Source: Flammula alnicola | Taxonomy: Eukaryota > Basidiomycota > Agaricomycetes > Agaricales > Strophariaceae | Length of the DNA stretch: 64,000 nt | Reading direction: 5' to 3' | Assembly: GCA_015499995.1 (NCBI GenBank) | Contig: JADNRV010000218.1 | Location: 1-64,000, forward strand | Part shown: positions 46,826 to 57,760 of the stretch, one piece after another | Position numbering within the stretch: the stretch's first letter is position 1 | Layout of the letters: every line of letters starts with the position of its first letter | Notes under the pieces: generated by a model | Told to the model about the DNA's origin: nothing | The model's database searches: none | What the model saw: the letters and a program-made list of their open reading frames with translations, nothing else | Position numbers and translations under genes: made by a program

Positions 46826-48284
46826 TGAGAGACCCACTACACGCTCAGTGACCTAAACCACACACACAACTGCGGAGCGAGATCCTAACTAGGTCGAGTG
46901 ATGCTCTACTAGCTTCAGAAATATGTAGTGTGCTGTACTCCACGGTGTTTGTTTTATTTAGCTAGCTGACTTGTAGACAGCACCTCGTGGTTCGTTTAAA
47001 GTGGGTATGAGGAATTATTCAAATACATGTTTTATCTTCATTTCAAGCTTCGCTTTATCACAAGGATGAATGGTTTTATTGATTTTAAGGTTTTATGTTT
47101 TTAGAAAAGCTCTCTAAGACGCTACTAGCTCGACTTTCGAAGCAACTAGCTGCTCCGGAGGCTCAGAACTCATCTGAAACTAAGGCCGCACTGTGCGCTA
47201 CCTTCTGAACAATCTGCTAGCCCACTTGGACTCTGTTTCTGACTTTCTCTAGGCACTCTTCCGGCCTCTAAGCACTCTCTGGCTTCTAAATTCTTGGACC
47301 TTGTCCTCAAGAACTTCTCTTTAACACTAAGCCTTCTTCTGGCTTTCAAACGAACTCTATTGAAGTCAAACTGTTCCTTTATTCATCCTCTTTCTTACTA
47401 GACACTGCGTCTTAGCTCGAAATAAAACAGGGAAGAGATTGCTTAGGGTAACTAGCTACATAGGTACATCTTTTATACTACAGCTATGTGTGGTTCTAGT
47501 ATGCGAATAAAATAGTGTAAAACATTCTTATCTCATGTAAATAATGCCTGCAGGCAATGGGTATAGGGTTGAGTATTCCAGGTGACCAGATAGAGGTCAA
47601 GGATTTGGAAATTCATTCCATTTTAGCATGCTAGGACGCTCCTGACTTCCGCGTACCATGTGCATCATGTGTGCATCTTGGCTAGTGGTGCCGCTTTATT
47701 CCAGATCCACGGCCATCATTGATGCCGGTTCCTTCTTTCCTTTCTCATCCTATTACCACTTTCAGTAGTCCCCCGGGTAGAGGGTGGAGCGTGCATCTAA
47801 CTAACGTGTCCGCGTCCCGTGCATCTCATAGTAAGTCCCAAGATATGCTCGCTAGTAGTCGATGCACTTGCATCTAGCTTCCACTAGCTGTGTCTCGCGC
47901 TCCTAGCCATAGTATTTTGTAGCTAGCTATTCAGCAATACACTGATTGTACTGAATTCGCCGTGCACTATTTCCAAAGCATCCAGAAGTCTTTTAATTTA
48001 TTCCCCATGGTGTGTTTATGCCTCGCTAGTCGTTTATGACTTATGTGTTCTATATTTCACTGCCTGATAACTTTTAACTGTCTCCCAGCTTATTATACAG
48101 ACTCAGCTAGCTCTGAACCACATCTGATTACCATTGTCACAGGTTATATAACAACTAGTCATCGCATAGCTAGACCTTAGACTACTAACTTGGGTGCATT
48201 ATAGTCTCTCTGTCTCGGTTATATTCCATAGATAAAAGATGATATATTGTGAAATTCACGCGTGGCTGAATTGCGGCCCTATCA
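46826..48284 (-). repeat. Ty3/gypsy 5' LTR
   Basis: About 1459 bp, non-coding, in minus sense starting TGATAGGGCCGC and ending GTGGGTCTCTCA. Located upstream of the gypsy gag once LINE-C is removed. The outer flank gcgg (48285-48288) belongs to a zinc-cluster gene and equals the flank of the solo LTR at 22518-24286. Boundaries rest on TG/CA ends, position and resemblance to that solo LTR. Confidence 0.6.
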
Positions 48285-48524
48285 GCGGACCTCAGCAGTG
48301 TGGGAATATGTCTTGATAATGAGCTGAACTCCACATCCAATTCTCTTCAGGCCCACTTTGCATTTGCGATCATATGTCTTCTCATATTTGTTTTTTCCTC
48401 CTGTAAAGGCTCTTCTGCAGACATAGATGTGCTTCTGTAACCATGGTTCTGCAGAGGAAGCTTTCCAGACTTCTTTCCACACAAACTCAATGGTTTTCTC
48501 ATCTTCCTCATGGTTCATCCATGC

Positions 48525-49660
48525 CAGTACTTTGCTGTGCCCCACCTATTCTGGTAGGAATGACTGGAATCCGGTGGAATGGGACTGGATTCCAGTGGAA
48601 TAGACTGGATTCCAGTGGAATAGACTGGATTCCAGTGGAATAGACTGGATTCCAGTGGAATAGACTGGATTCCAGTGGAATAGACTGGATTCCAGTGGAA
48701 TGAGACTGGAATGGACTAGAATGGAACTAGAATCTACTGGAATAGACTGGAATACATTGTATTTTTGTTAAGTTCAGATGTCACATGTCACAGGCCCTTG
48801 AATTTGTCAAAAAAGTCACACCTGTCCTGTATCCCAAGCCCTTTGTCCAAAACCACCCAGCAAAAATCAAATCTAAATATAGAAATTTAGGATCCAAAAT
48901 TATGTTGACAAAACTGCAGGGTCCACCCTAATCTGGCAGGTGTCTGAAACCAAAAATTCAGGCACAGAGGTCACAGGCCACACCTATGTGACCTGTGCAA
49001 ATTGACTTCTTTATATACTCTATTTGTCTATTTGAGATACATATGTTATGTGCTGACTCGTAAGTGATTCAGGGTCAATAAGATACCATCAGATTCAGAA
49101 TTTTGAGGAGATTCTAAATATATCTATATTATGTGTTCCAGACAGGCAATATTATCATATTTAGGCTCTTTTGAGAAGTGTGGGAACTTTATGCCTAAAA
49201 AGGTAATCATAGCACCTGCTCTAAAACCTGTGTACCTTTAAAAATCATGTGATCTGCTGCTCTCATTGATGAGAAAAATGCAAAAAAACTCGACCAAACC
49301 TGAGTCTTTTCAAAATCGCCTGATCCAAATATTGAAGATCCTAATTGGGAATATGTCTCGGCACACTATCTAATCTTATTTCAATATCACAGACAGATAC
49401 TGATGTCTATTTCTATATATAGACATTGGAAATTACCAAATCATAATGCATTTCTATTTCATTCCAGTGGAATATATGGTTGTTCCGTTCCAGTCATTCC
49501 ACTCCTGTTGCATTCCAGTCAACATTCCAGTGGAATTTTGGAATTTGCCCCTTTTTCAAAAAATTTCAAAAATTTGGCAGGAGATTCCATTGGAATCCAC
49601 CAGAATGGGCCTATATTCCACCGGATTCTGGTAGGAATAGGGGGGCACAGCAAAGACCTC
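48525..49660. mobile_element. hAT-like MITE C
   Basis: 1136 bp flanked by catccatgc (48516-48524 and 49661-49669; 8 or 9 bp duplicated). Head end CAGTACTTTGCTGTGCCCC, tail end on the other strand GAGGTCTTTGCTGTGCCCC. It contains the 20-bp minisatellite at 48581-48700. Related copies: 12440-12800 and 28333-30334. Confidence 0.88.
48581..48700. repeat. minisatellite, six 20-bp units
   Basis: Six units of tagactggattccagtggaa (first unit with gg for ta), almost identical, each with a near-palindromic core CTGGATTCCAG. Lies at the subterminal head side of MITE C. Confidence 0.92.
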
Positions 49661-49907
49661 CATCCATGCCTTCATAGTATCTATATCTTTCCAATAGAGA
49701 TGATAGCCCCACTTAGGGTCTTGGTCAAAGGACCTGACATGGAGGTGCAGGTGGCTTCGGTACTGGTGCCTCGGGCATTGCCTGGTTTGGCATGGCCAAA
49801 ACTGTGAAGGTCAGCAATGACGTGGGAAGCGGTGATGGATTTGGTAGTGGAGCAGCATCAAAAGGAGTATCAAGCTGGATGCAGAATTTTGACGATGAGG
49901 AAGCCAT

Positions 49908-50137
49908 TCTGTGGTGGATACAGGAGGAAAAAATTAAGAAAATTAAGAACTGAGCTGTGGCACATTTTCCCAAATTTCATTGTGGTACGGGACTCTCCAG
50001 AATGACCAATGGGCCACAAATTCACCTCAAGTGTCTGAACCGCCTTAAAATTCGTGAACTGATGAAATTACATAATAGTTCCCTAATTGGAACGTCACAT
50101 GAATGGGGCGTAATGTCAAAACCTACCAGAAAGTCGG
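49908..50137. other. no recognisable feature
   Basis: Short AT-rich stretch upstream of the zinc-cluster pseudogene; no motif I can support. Confidence 0.4.
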
Positions 50138-50892
50138 ATCTGCTGGGTCACAGGTGCACGCACACCTCGGGCCAGGTCCTCGCACCGTGAACCTTGCACC
50201 TAGACCTGGCCCGCGCACCTCCGCAATTTGCCGAGATTTTTCCCATGCACCCAATGCGCACCTCACAGTCGCTCACCATGATGCACCGTCACTCCAGCAC
50301 TTCGCACTTTGCACCTCGCACCACATAGCACCTCGCACCTCGCACCTGCACCTCACACCTAGCCACAGCCCACCTAGTGCAAACAAGTGCCATGTGCGCC
50401 CCCAGCATGCTTTGAAGTGCAATATCCATGACGAATGTCGTTCAAGCAGGGGATTTCGAGGGTACTGGTTCAGATACTAAAGCCTTCAAACCACCTTTTC
50501 ATATCTGAAAGGATCTGTCTATTGTTGAAACTACATAATACTGTTGTAGCCTCTAGTACGTGCACACACAAGAGTAAGTTAAAGGAGATCGGCAATTAAT
50601 CCTGGAATAAAAAGAATGATCAGCACAATCATTATGGTAATTGTCGGAGATTAGTGACTGAGCCACTCACATAGCAGAGGCGGTGACATGTTGATAGCAA
50701 CTGTTACTACCAAATATAGCGAGCGCCAGCGCAGTGACCGCCGCCGCCATCTGGGCAGCGTAACGGTGCGACCAGAAAGTGGGGAAGGGAGTTGAGGGAG
50801 CGCAGGTTTGTGTAGAGAGCACCCGTGGGACAATTATTGACAATAGGTGCGAGGTGTGGTCCACGCACCGGGTCCGCGCACCTGGCTCCCAG
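50138..50892. repeat. possible inverted-repeat element with GCACCT subrepeats
   Basis: The left end CTGGGTCACAGGTGCACG and the right end (other strand) CTGGGAGCCAGGTGCGCG are similar, and both are followed by CTCGCACC-type repeats, dense at 50180-50350. No convincing duplication or coding frame. Confidence 0.4.
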
Positions 50893-50913
50893 TCGATCAG
50901 ACGTTCTCAAACC

Positions 50914-51028
50914 TACTCATAGGTCCGAAATTGATGTCACACAGGCCACGGGTAAGTGTCATGGGTGTCACAAATACCCGTGACGCTTACCCATGGCCCG
51001 TGTGACATCAATTTCGGACCTATGAGTA
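50914..51028. repeat. 115-bp near-perfect palindrome
   Basis: Arms of about 54 bp: TACTCATAGGTCCGAAATTG, then ATGTCACAC, pairs with the same sequence in reverse at the right (ending CAATTTCGGACCTATGAGTA). Only about five mismatches and a loop of a few bases (GTCACAA). Both arms contain ACCCATG or ACCCGTG steps. Confidence 0.9.
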
Positions 51029-51165
51029 CCAAACTTAAAAAATGCATAACTTGGTCAGTTTTCAACCGTTTTGCATAAAAAAAATGCAAAAAATTTGTAT
51101 TGACAAATACTATGTGCTAGACATCGAAAAACCCGTGTAACCCGCAGCGATACCCATGCAGTTTC

Positions 51166-52610
51166 CTAATCGTCATCATCACTATCATTTTGAGATTTTG
51201 CCTTTTGTTTTTGTTGAGTGATTACATGTTTCGTGTGGTAAAAAAGCATTGCATGCAAAAACCAGTTAAAATTGCCAGGTGTCATGTGCTTAAGGATTGA
51301 TTCAAATCCAGCGAGCCAGGCATTCAATTGCTCACACACTTGTGTATTAAATGCTCGCTTGGCATATGGATGTCCATTGTTGTCATATTCAATTATAACA
51401 AGGTTTGGAGCAGAGCCATCACCTGGTGATAGATTACAATATTTCTGGCAAAGATAATCCTGCACACGATGATTGATATAATGATATGCATCAACAATAA
51501 ACCTTGAAGTGTGCTTCCATATTCTATCCCAACTTCCATTTCTAACAGCAGTTTGGAAGACTTTACATCCTTTGTCAATACAAATATAGTCAGAATGGGA
51601 GTCTTCAGTTTGATAAACAGACTCCAAAAAGTTCAGAATATTTGTTGTAGACTCTGCTCTTGCAAATTTTGTCCATGCAATCACAACACTGCATGGTGCA
51701 CAAATAATTTCCACACAGTAATATCAGGCAGGACTGAAATAGTTGGGAGATAGTGGAGGCTCTTCTTCATCATCATCATGACACTGTGGGTTTGGTCCTC
51801 TCCTTTGTGGATTTCAAGGTTGACTTTCTCCAGGTCTTTGCAGCATTCTGTGTACTCCTAATTGAGTCTGATGAGTGCGATATTTCATATATTTTCACCA
51901 CTATCCCTGATGAGCTTGACATGCAGAGGTATCTCTAACTCTGTTATTTGTACAGTCATGCACAAGACACCGAGACCCAAGTTGTAAATGATGCACATCA
52001 CATAAAGATCCACCTTGAGAATTTGAAAGATCATTTACACAATTGTCAATTGCGCAATGCTATAAATACCAAGTTAGTATCCATTGTATACAAAATTATA
52101 TCTAGAAAATTTACCGTTGGTCCCATAACAACTCCATCAAGTACAACCATGGTAATATTTTTGTCAACATTCATGGCATCATCAGAACTATCAACAGATA
52201 TAGGAGAAGCTGGTTGATCCATAACTTCAGCAGTTTCTGCCAATGGTGGTACATCTTGATTTTCATCAACTCCAACTACAGCTGCAGGATCATTTAAAAC
52301 AGCATCACTTGTCTTCTTGTATGGCTGAGTACATTCACTGTAGACTTTGTTCCAAAGGTAATATTCCAATATTGTGAATATGCAGGAGCAGAAGCATGAA
52401 AGCTGTACATTGCATTGATCACAGAGCTTGAAAACAATCGATCTACCCATAGATTACTGCCAATTTTTAGGTATTTAGCTGAGTTAAGGTAAACTCGCTT
52501 TGGTTGTTTTGTTCTATTAAGATCATAGAAAAAATGCTCTGTGATCTGCAGAATAAAATGTTTCACAGTCTGGACATTTTTTTGTTTTTTATATTTTGTT
52601 TTCTTGCTCA
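51166..52610 (-). pseudogene. CxC5/CxC6-type (KDZ-associated) gene, decayed
   Basis: Minus strand. The N-terminal piece (from about 52600) has [18 protein letters not shown] and [15 protein letters not shown]; after an apparent internal deletion near 52350 comes [16 protein letters not shown] and MVVLDGVVMGPT. A GT-AG intron of 55 bp (52114-52060, branch-like CTAAC) leads to a Cys cluster: HCAIDNC, LCDVHH, RCLVHDCTNN and ACQAHQ. Then follow LGVHRMLQRP, acidic residues and the conserved C-terminal block 51714-51166 (APCSVVIAWTKF, DYICIDKGC, DAYHYINHR, FNTQVCEQLNAWLAGFESI). From memory these match fungal CxC5/CxC6 proteins linked with KDZ transposases. Several TGA/TAG stops, two at probable Arg codons. 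Confidence 0.72.
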
Positions 52611-52856
52611 ACATCTCCCAGCCTCCCCAAAAGCACAACCACTGGGGTCATGATGAATGTACACAAGATTTGCAAGCCATGTACACCAAGGCGATGAAAA
52701 AAGATGACAGAAAGGATGTTCAAGGCCAGCTTTGTAATGTTTGCAAGTGAGTCGCCTATCTGTTCTTAAATATTGAATACTTAAATTTGTTTCATTCCAG
52801 AGCCAATGGAAAGTGCAATGGTGATTGCTTTTTCACTGGAAGTAATACCTCACTTC

Positions 52857-54953
52857 GAGGTCTTTACCCTGCCCCACATATTCCTGGTGGAGTCCAGTGG
52901 AGTCCGGCCGGATTTCCGGAGTCCATCCGGAGTCCAGTCGGATTTTCTTTTGGTGGCAGCACTGCCAAATTATTATTCTAAATCCACCCGGAGTCCATCC
53001 GGAGTCCAGCAGAACTCCGAATGGACCACCCGGACCACCTGGATTCTCCGGGTTGACATAGTGAAAGGGAAATTTAATAAATTTCCTGTGGACTCCACGC
53101 GGACTCCACGGAGTCCAGCCGGAATGCACGAATTTTAGTTATCTGTTATATATTTATTATCTGTTATATATTTATTATTTAATTCATTATTTATGACGCA
53201 ACACCGGGCTTTCGCCAATACCCGTTCCGCTCAGCACGTTCGGCACGCCACCAACCGTGGTTGCGCGTTGCCACGTCAGTGTCTTCTTTTCCTCCCACCA
53301 CCACCCTTCTGCCTCTCACCACCCCCGTCGACGTCGACGTCGACCCCATCTCACCACCGCCTTTCGCCATGACCCCACGACAACAACGAAGAACCCCGGG
53401 ATCGCACGACGACGAGCCACGATGGCTCGTCGCCACCGCACGTCGCAAATAGGGCCCAACGCACGAGGGAAAGCACGGCGCGGGGGGGCTGGATACGAAA
53501 GGAGGGACCCAGGACATGGGAGGCCCACACGGTGCGTCATAAACGATGGCCCCGCAACAACCGCTGACCCCCACCGCATCCCTCGCAGAAGCGATGTGCC
53601 CTGGGCACTGAAACTGACCCCGGCGGCAACGTCGCACGCGACCGCCCACCACGAACACACCGTCATGCGACGGCAACAACAGCGGGAGCATGATACCGTG
53701 CTCCCGTGTCGTTCTGACGTCGCGTGGGCGGGAACGACGGCATAGCAGCGTGCACGACGGTGCCACGTCAACCACGCCAGCGCCAGCGCGCCTGCCACCT
53801 GGCCCATGCCTCGCGGGCACCGACAACCGACGGCGGGCGTGCAGCAGGTGGCAACGACGACAAGAACGCCGCTAGCACGACCGCGGCGGCACAGCGAGGG
53901 CAACAACCACGGCCGCGACAACCGCGGAGGCTCGCACCACGGTCGGCGTCGGCGTCGACGACACCGCACCACCGCCACGACCCCACGATAGCCACAGAGG
54001 CCCGACGACCGCGCGCCAGACCACCCCTCCCTGCCATTAACCGCCACCACCTCCCCCACACTCCCCTTTCTAGCAGGTGACGACGCCGCGGGTACCAAAA
54101 CCCGCCGCGAGCCACGAACCGCCACGAAACGTGAAACGCGATGCCGACAACCGACACCGGCGGCACCGCCATTCCCCTCCCCATCTGCCTCCCACCAGGC
54201 CCAGTCGACGTCGCCGTTGACGACACCTCACCACCGCCCTTCACCACAACCCCACGATAGCACCGACGAGCCCCGACGACCGTGCGCTGTGCGCCGCGGG
54301 ATCGCGCCGCCGGTAAGTTACCCCACGCCCATCCCTTCGCCCTCCGAACACCACTGACAACCCCCAGCCCCTTTTTTCGTACAGAACAGGGCTCGAGGCT
54401 TCTGCCTCGCCCTCTATTGGCCACCCGGGCACCATACAACCCTAGAAACCCCCCCGGATTACCGCCGAACACCCTAATGACGACCCCGTGACACCACCAA
54501 TACTGCGAAATGGGGTACTAGGCTACGAAAGAGGGCATATGTATATATTAACTGTTAAAATAAATGTACAATAAATGTAGTAGATAATATGTAAGACATT
54601 TATTAACATTATGGAGTCAAAGTAAGCATAAAATAAAAGTCCTCATAAAGTTTTGACCTCCGGAATCATGGAATCTACCTGGACTCCACCTGGACTCCAC
54701 CTGGAATAATGACTCAAAGACATTTTCTAATCAAAGTCCATTCTAAATGCAATTGGATGGAGTCCAGCTGGACTCCGTGTGGAGTCTAGGTGGACTCCAG
54801 ATGGACTCCGGATGGACTCCGGGTGGATTAAGTAGAAATACACAAATTTAAGTGTAACCAGGTGGACTCCACCTGGAGTCCACCTGGAGTCCACTGGAAC
54901 CACCTGGAGTCCCTGGAGTCCACCCGGAATCCGTGGGGGAGGGTAAAGTACTG
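52857..54953. mobile_element. non-autonomous hAT-like element with GC-rich core
   Basis: 2097 bp flanked by the 8-bp duplication ctcacttc (52849-52856 and 54954-54961). The ends are GAGGTCTTTACCCTGCCCC at the left and, on the other strand, CAGTACTTTACCCTCCCCC at the right. Subterminal parts are rich in GGAGTCCA and TGGACTCC. The centre (53180-54525) is unlike the rest. It interrupts the BED finger of the hAT transposase between Ser-Leu and His. Confidence 0.92.
53180..54525. other. GC- and CpG-rich cargo region with internal repeats
   Basis: About 1.3 kb rich in CGACGACC and CACCACCGCC motifs, in sharp contrast to AT-rich flanks. Long minus frames exist (54125-53316, 54472-53768, 53826-53191) because stops are rare at high GC. 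Two parts (around 53330-53430 and 54200-54310) encode a similar minus-strand segment, roughly RGVxxKGGGExxSTxTSTG, so the region contains an imperfect repeat about 860 bp apart. I recognise no domain. Confidence 0.6.
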
Positions 54954-57760
54954 CTCACTTCACAAACACATTTCCCGGTATTGTATCAGTCTTTTTTATC
55001 TGTTCATCAATTTTTCTGATGGACCTTCTATTACAGAAACTGGAAGACCCATGGCCCCATGTATCTCAAGAAGTGTGAAGACCTTGACATTGAACCTGTT
55101 CAAACTGCCTTGCCTGAGGCATGTAAGGATATGGGATCAGTGAAAAAGTCATCGGCACAACCCAGCCTGGACGGCTTTGTCAAATCTGTCCCCAAGTGGT
55201 TGAAGGAGGGGCTTCTTGAACATATTGTGGATTTTGTAGTCTCTGGTGACCAGGTATGCTCTCTTCCATGATTCTTGTTCATTGTTCTTATATCATCTCT
55301 AGTCCTTTCGAGTGGTGGATGAAAAGTCATTCTGTAATCTTCTCCTGTTTCAACGACCTACGACGAAGGAAAGTGATATCCCCCATCATACAAAGCTTCG
55401 TGAAGAGGTTGTGGAGAAGGCTCAGGTATCTATCCAGTGCCTAACAGAGCACTTCAAGGTATGAGGTATCCAATTATCTTTTCTTTCTTCAATTGACTGT
55501 AACATTTAGATAATTCCTGGAAAAATCTCAATCACGTTCGACACATGGACCTCAAAATTGTATGATCCATATCTTGCAGTTACTGCTCATTACATCGACT
55601 CGCCACCTGATCAACCCTGTGAATGGGAACTCAAAAGCAAGGTTCTTGGTTTTGAGGAGCTCCAGGGATGTCATAGTGGTGCAAACATTGCCAAAATGAC
55701 ACTCAAGGTTCTTGACTGCTATGAGATCCGAGAAAAGGTTCTGTTTGTTCTTATGTCTTTTCTGTGTTGAATGGAAGTTAAACATTAATGTTTTACAGTT
55801 TGGATGGGCTACTGCTGATAATGCAATCACAAATGATAAAGCTTTGCATGTGCTCCAGCATGATGCTGGTATACAGAAGTGGAAGGCCAGAGATTGCTGT
55901 GTTAGGTACAGTATTGCTTCATATTTGTGGACTGAGAACTGATTGATTCTAGATGCATGGAACATACTGTATATCTTGTGGCTGGGGATTTTGTCAAGGC
56001 TATTTATTGGCCCAAAGACCAAGACCTGGAACAAGACTCATACAGCCTCAGTTGAGGATGTCGATGAGGATGAAAACAAAGATGATGAGGAGTGGATTGC
56101 TGATTGGAACAATCTGAAGTCTATTCCTGATGAGGAAGAAGTTGACAACAAGGTTGATTTCATGGCAGGCAATACTTTTGGAAAGGCACTTGCTCTTGTC
56201 AATCAAGTCTGTTTTATTCTATTCTTATGTCTATTTGTTCTATACTAAATTTAATTTCTAGATTTGTGCTTCACCTCAGGCAAAAGTCTACTTTGCCAAG
56301 TGTTGCATAGATGAGAGTATTCCAGAACTCGAGCTTATTAAATGGATTCAGACACGATGGGGATCAATGCATGATCTCATTGAGTGATTAACAGCCTGTA
56401 AACAGGTACCTCTCCCATTCAATGTTCATTTCTGATCACTAATATTATTATTTTTATAGGCTGTCAAGAAGTTCTGCTATTTCACAGATGATAATCTTCT
56501 GAAATTAAAAAATGTCTTATTCAGATTATAAGCTCACAGAGGATGAGTGGAAACTTCTCGATCTGATCAAAGAAGTTCTTTAGGTTTGATTTTGCGACTT
56601 TTGTTTTGATTTCCATTCTGAATTATTACTAGGAGCCTCGTAATGCCCAGGCCTCCTTCTCGTCGGAGACGGAACCAACTCTATGGAAATCAATTCCGAT
56701 TTTAGAATGCCTTCAAGCACGGTGGGAGATTTTGGCAGCTACCCCAAGTTTGCTTCCCTTCACCCTGCAATCGAGAAAGGGATAGAGAAAATCAAGAAAT
56801 GGCATAAGAATGTCAAGGAATTAGATACTTACTTTACCTGCTTGGGTATGTATTCTTATTCTTTAATTATACTTTAAAAAGGCTAATGTTTGCCTAGCAT
56901 TATGTCCTGGCATTGAGCTTGACTACTGCAAGGAAAAGTGGGATCTTGAGGCCTATGCTACTGGTTACTCAAAGCTGGAAAAAAAGGTATGTCCATTTCT
57001 TTGATGCTCAACAGTTACTTGATCTGTGTTATACATAGTTTGATTCCTATTATAAGGCCCTGAAGAAGCCTAAGTTCTCTACCACCAGCAACAAAGATAA
57101 ATCTCCAGGTGAGTTCCTAAAAATTGTTGATTTCTGTTATCTGACTTCTTGTGAAGATACTACAAAGTCATTTCATAATTATGGTTCAAATTTTATTCTT
57201 TCTGCTTTAACCAGCTCGTCGTCTCAGCAAAGCAATAATGAGGACCCCCAAAAAGAGCTCTGAGATTATCTCGAGAGCCCTCAGGATATAACAGTTACTA
57301 ATCCAGTCAAGTGGTGGGGTGTGAGTAACCATCCTTTCTTTTGATTTTCTTTCTTTCTCACAGACATATGTCAGTATCATTCCCAGCAATACCTCACCCT
57401 GTTCTGAATCGCATATGACTACCTTGCTATTTAAGGATCCTCAGTTGTATCTGAGAGGGCTTTCTCAAGTGCAGGTATTACTGATGATTTGCGCTGAAAC
57501 TGGATGGAAAATGAAGCCTTTGGTCTAGTCCAGATTTTGAAATATGCATACAAGACTAATTTTTTGAATGCAACTAATGAGGCTGCTGGACATCAAGCTT
57601 TTGTGCAGTTCAGCAGTTCGAACTGGTTCTTGAACTAAACTGGACTGACAGAACTGGTTCTGTCCAGTTCTGTCCAGTTTGAGAAAATTTTTAACAGTTC
57701 AGTTCTCAGTTTGGGCCCAGAGGGCAGTGAACTGGACTGAACTGAACTTTGGCAACACTA

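Larger units (their letters stand above)
48285..49907 (-). pseudogene. zinc-cluster gene, MULE-like N-terminus, split by a MITE
   Basis: A start at 49907 gives MASSSSKFCIQLDTPF and a Pro-rich stretch (frame to about 49740). After a one-base shift comes RSFDQDPKWGYHLYWKDIDTMKAW, the MITE, then NHEEDEKTIEFVWKEVWK, PWLQKHIYVCRR and KRIGCGVQLIIKTYSHTAEVR. The 9-bp MITE duplication covers the codons for AWM, so the frame is restored on removal. The C-rich segment before GCxxxLxIKTY resembles the FAR1/MULE-type N-terminal domain of fungal Mutator-like transposases; I hold that loosely. The gypsy LTR cuts the gene at 48284. Confidence 0.55.
52620..57590 (+). pseudogene. hAT-family transposase, BED finger, at least six introns
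   Basis: Exon 1 ends in QGQLCNVCKA across an intron (52747-52800), giving the BED zinc finger (CX2C, then NGDCFFTGSNTSL, HKHI and H in THGPMYLKK) once the insert is removed. Further introns: 54978-55036, 55254-55302, 55459-55509, 55738-55798 and one after CCVR (near 55906-55951), all GT-AG and about 45-60 bp. The catalytic region includes SITFDTWTS and ATADNAITND (RNase H-like hAT fold), then IQTRWGSMHDL. The C-terminal dimerisation region near 57400-57560 shows YDYLAI, GSSVVSERAFSSAG and the stretch to YAYKTN. TGA stops occur where Arg fits, a TAA occurs in the dimerisation motif, and there is a frameshift near 56020. It cuts and pastes hAT elements when intact. Confidence 0.8.
52620..57760 (+). 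mobile_element. hAT transposon, decayed, with nested hAT-like insert
   Basis: Holds a multi-exon hAT transposase and ends near 57760 in GGCAACACTAG (TAGTGTTGCC inverted), after about 150 bp of alternating CAGTTC and GAACTGG repeats that could be subterminal binding sites. The 5' terminus was not found: the first exon lies directly beside the CxC pseudogene. A 2.1-kb element sits in the BED finger exon. Confidence 0.72.

Noticed and set aside
48581..48700. CRISPR-like array
   Set aside because: The 20-bp units are head to tail without spacers, in a eukaryotic MITE.
53191..54472. Long minus-strand frames of up to 269 codons as genes
   Set aside because: GC-rich DNA has few stops in every frame. 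The products are Arg/Val/Gly-rich with no domain, overlap each other and sit inside a transposon.
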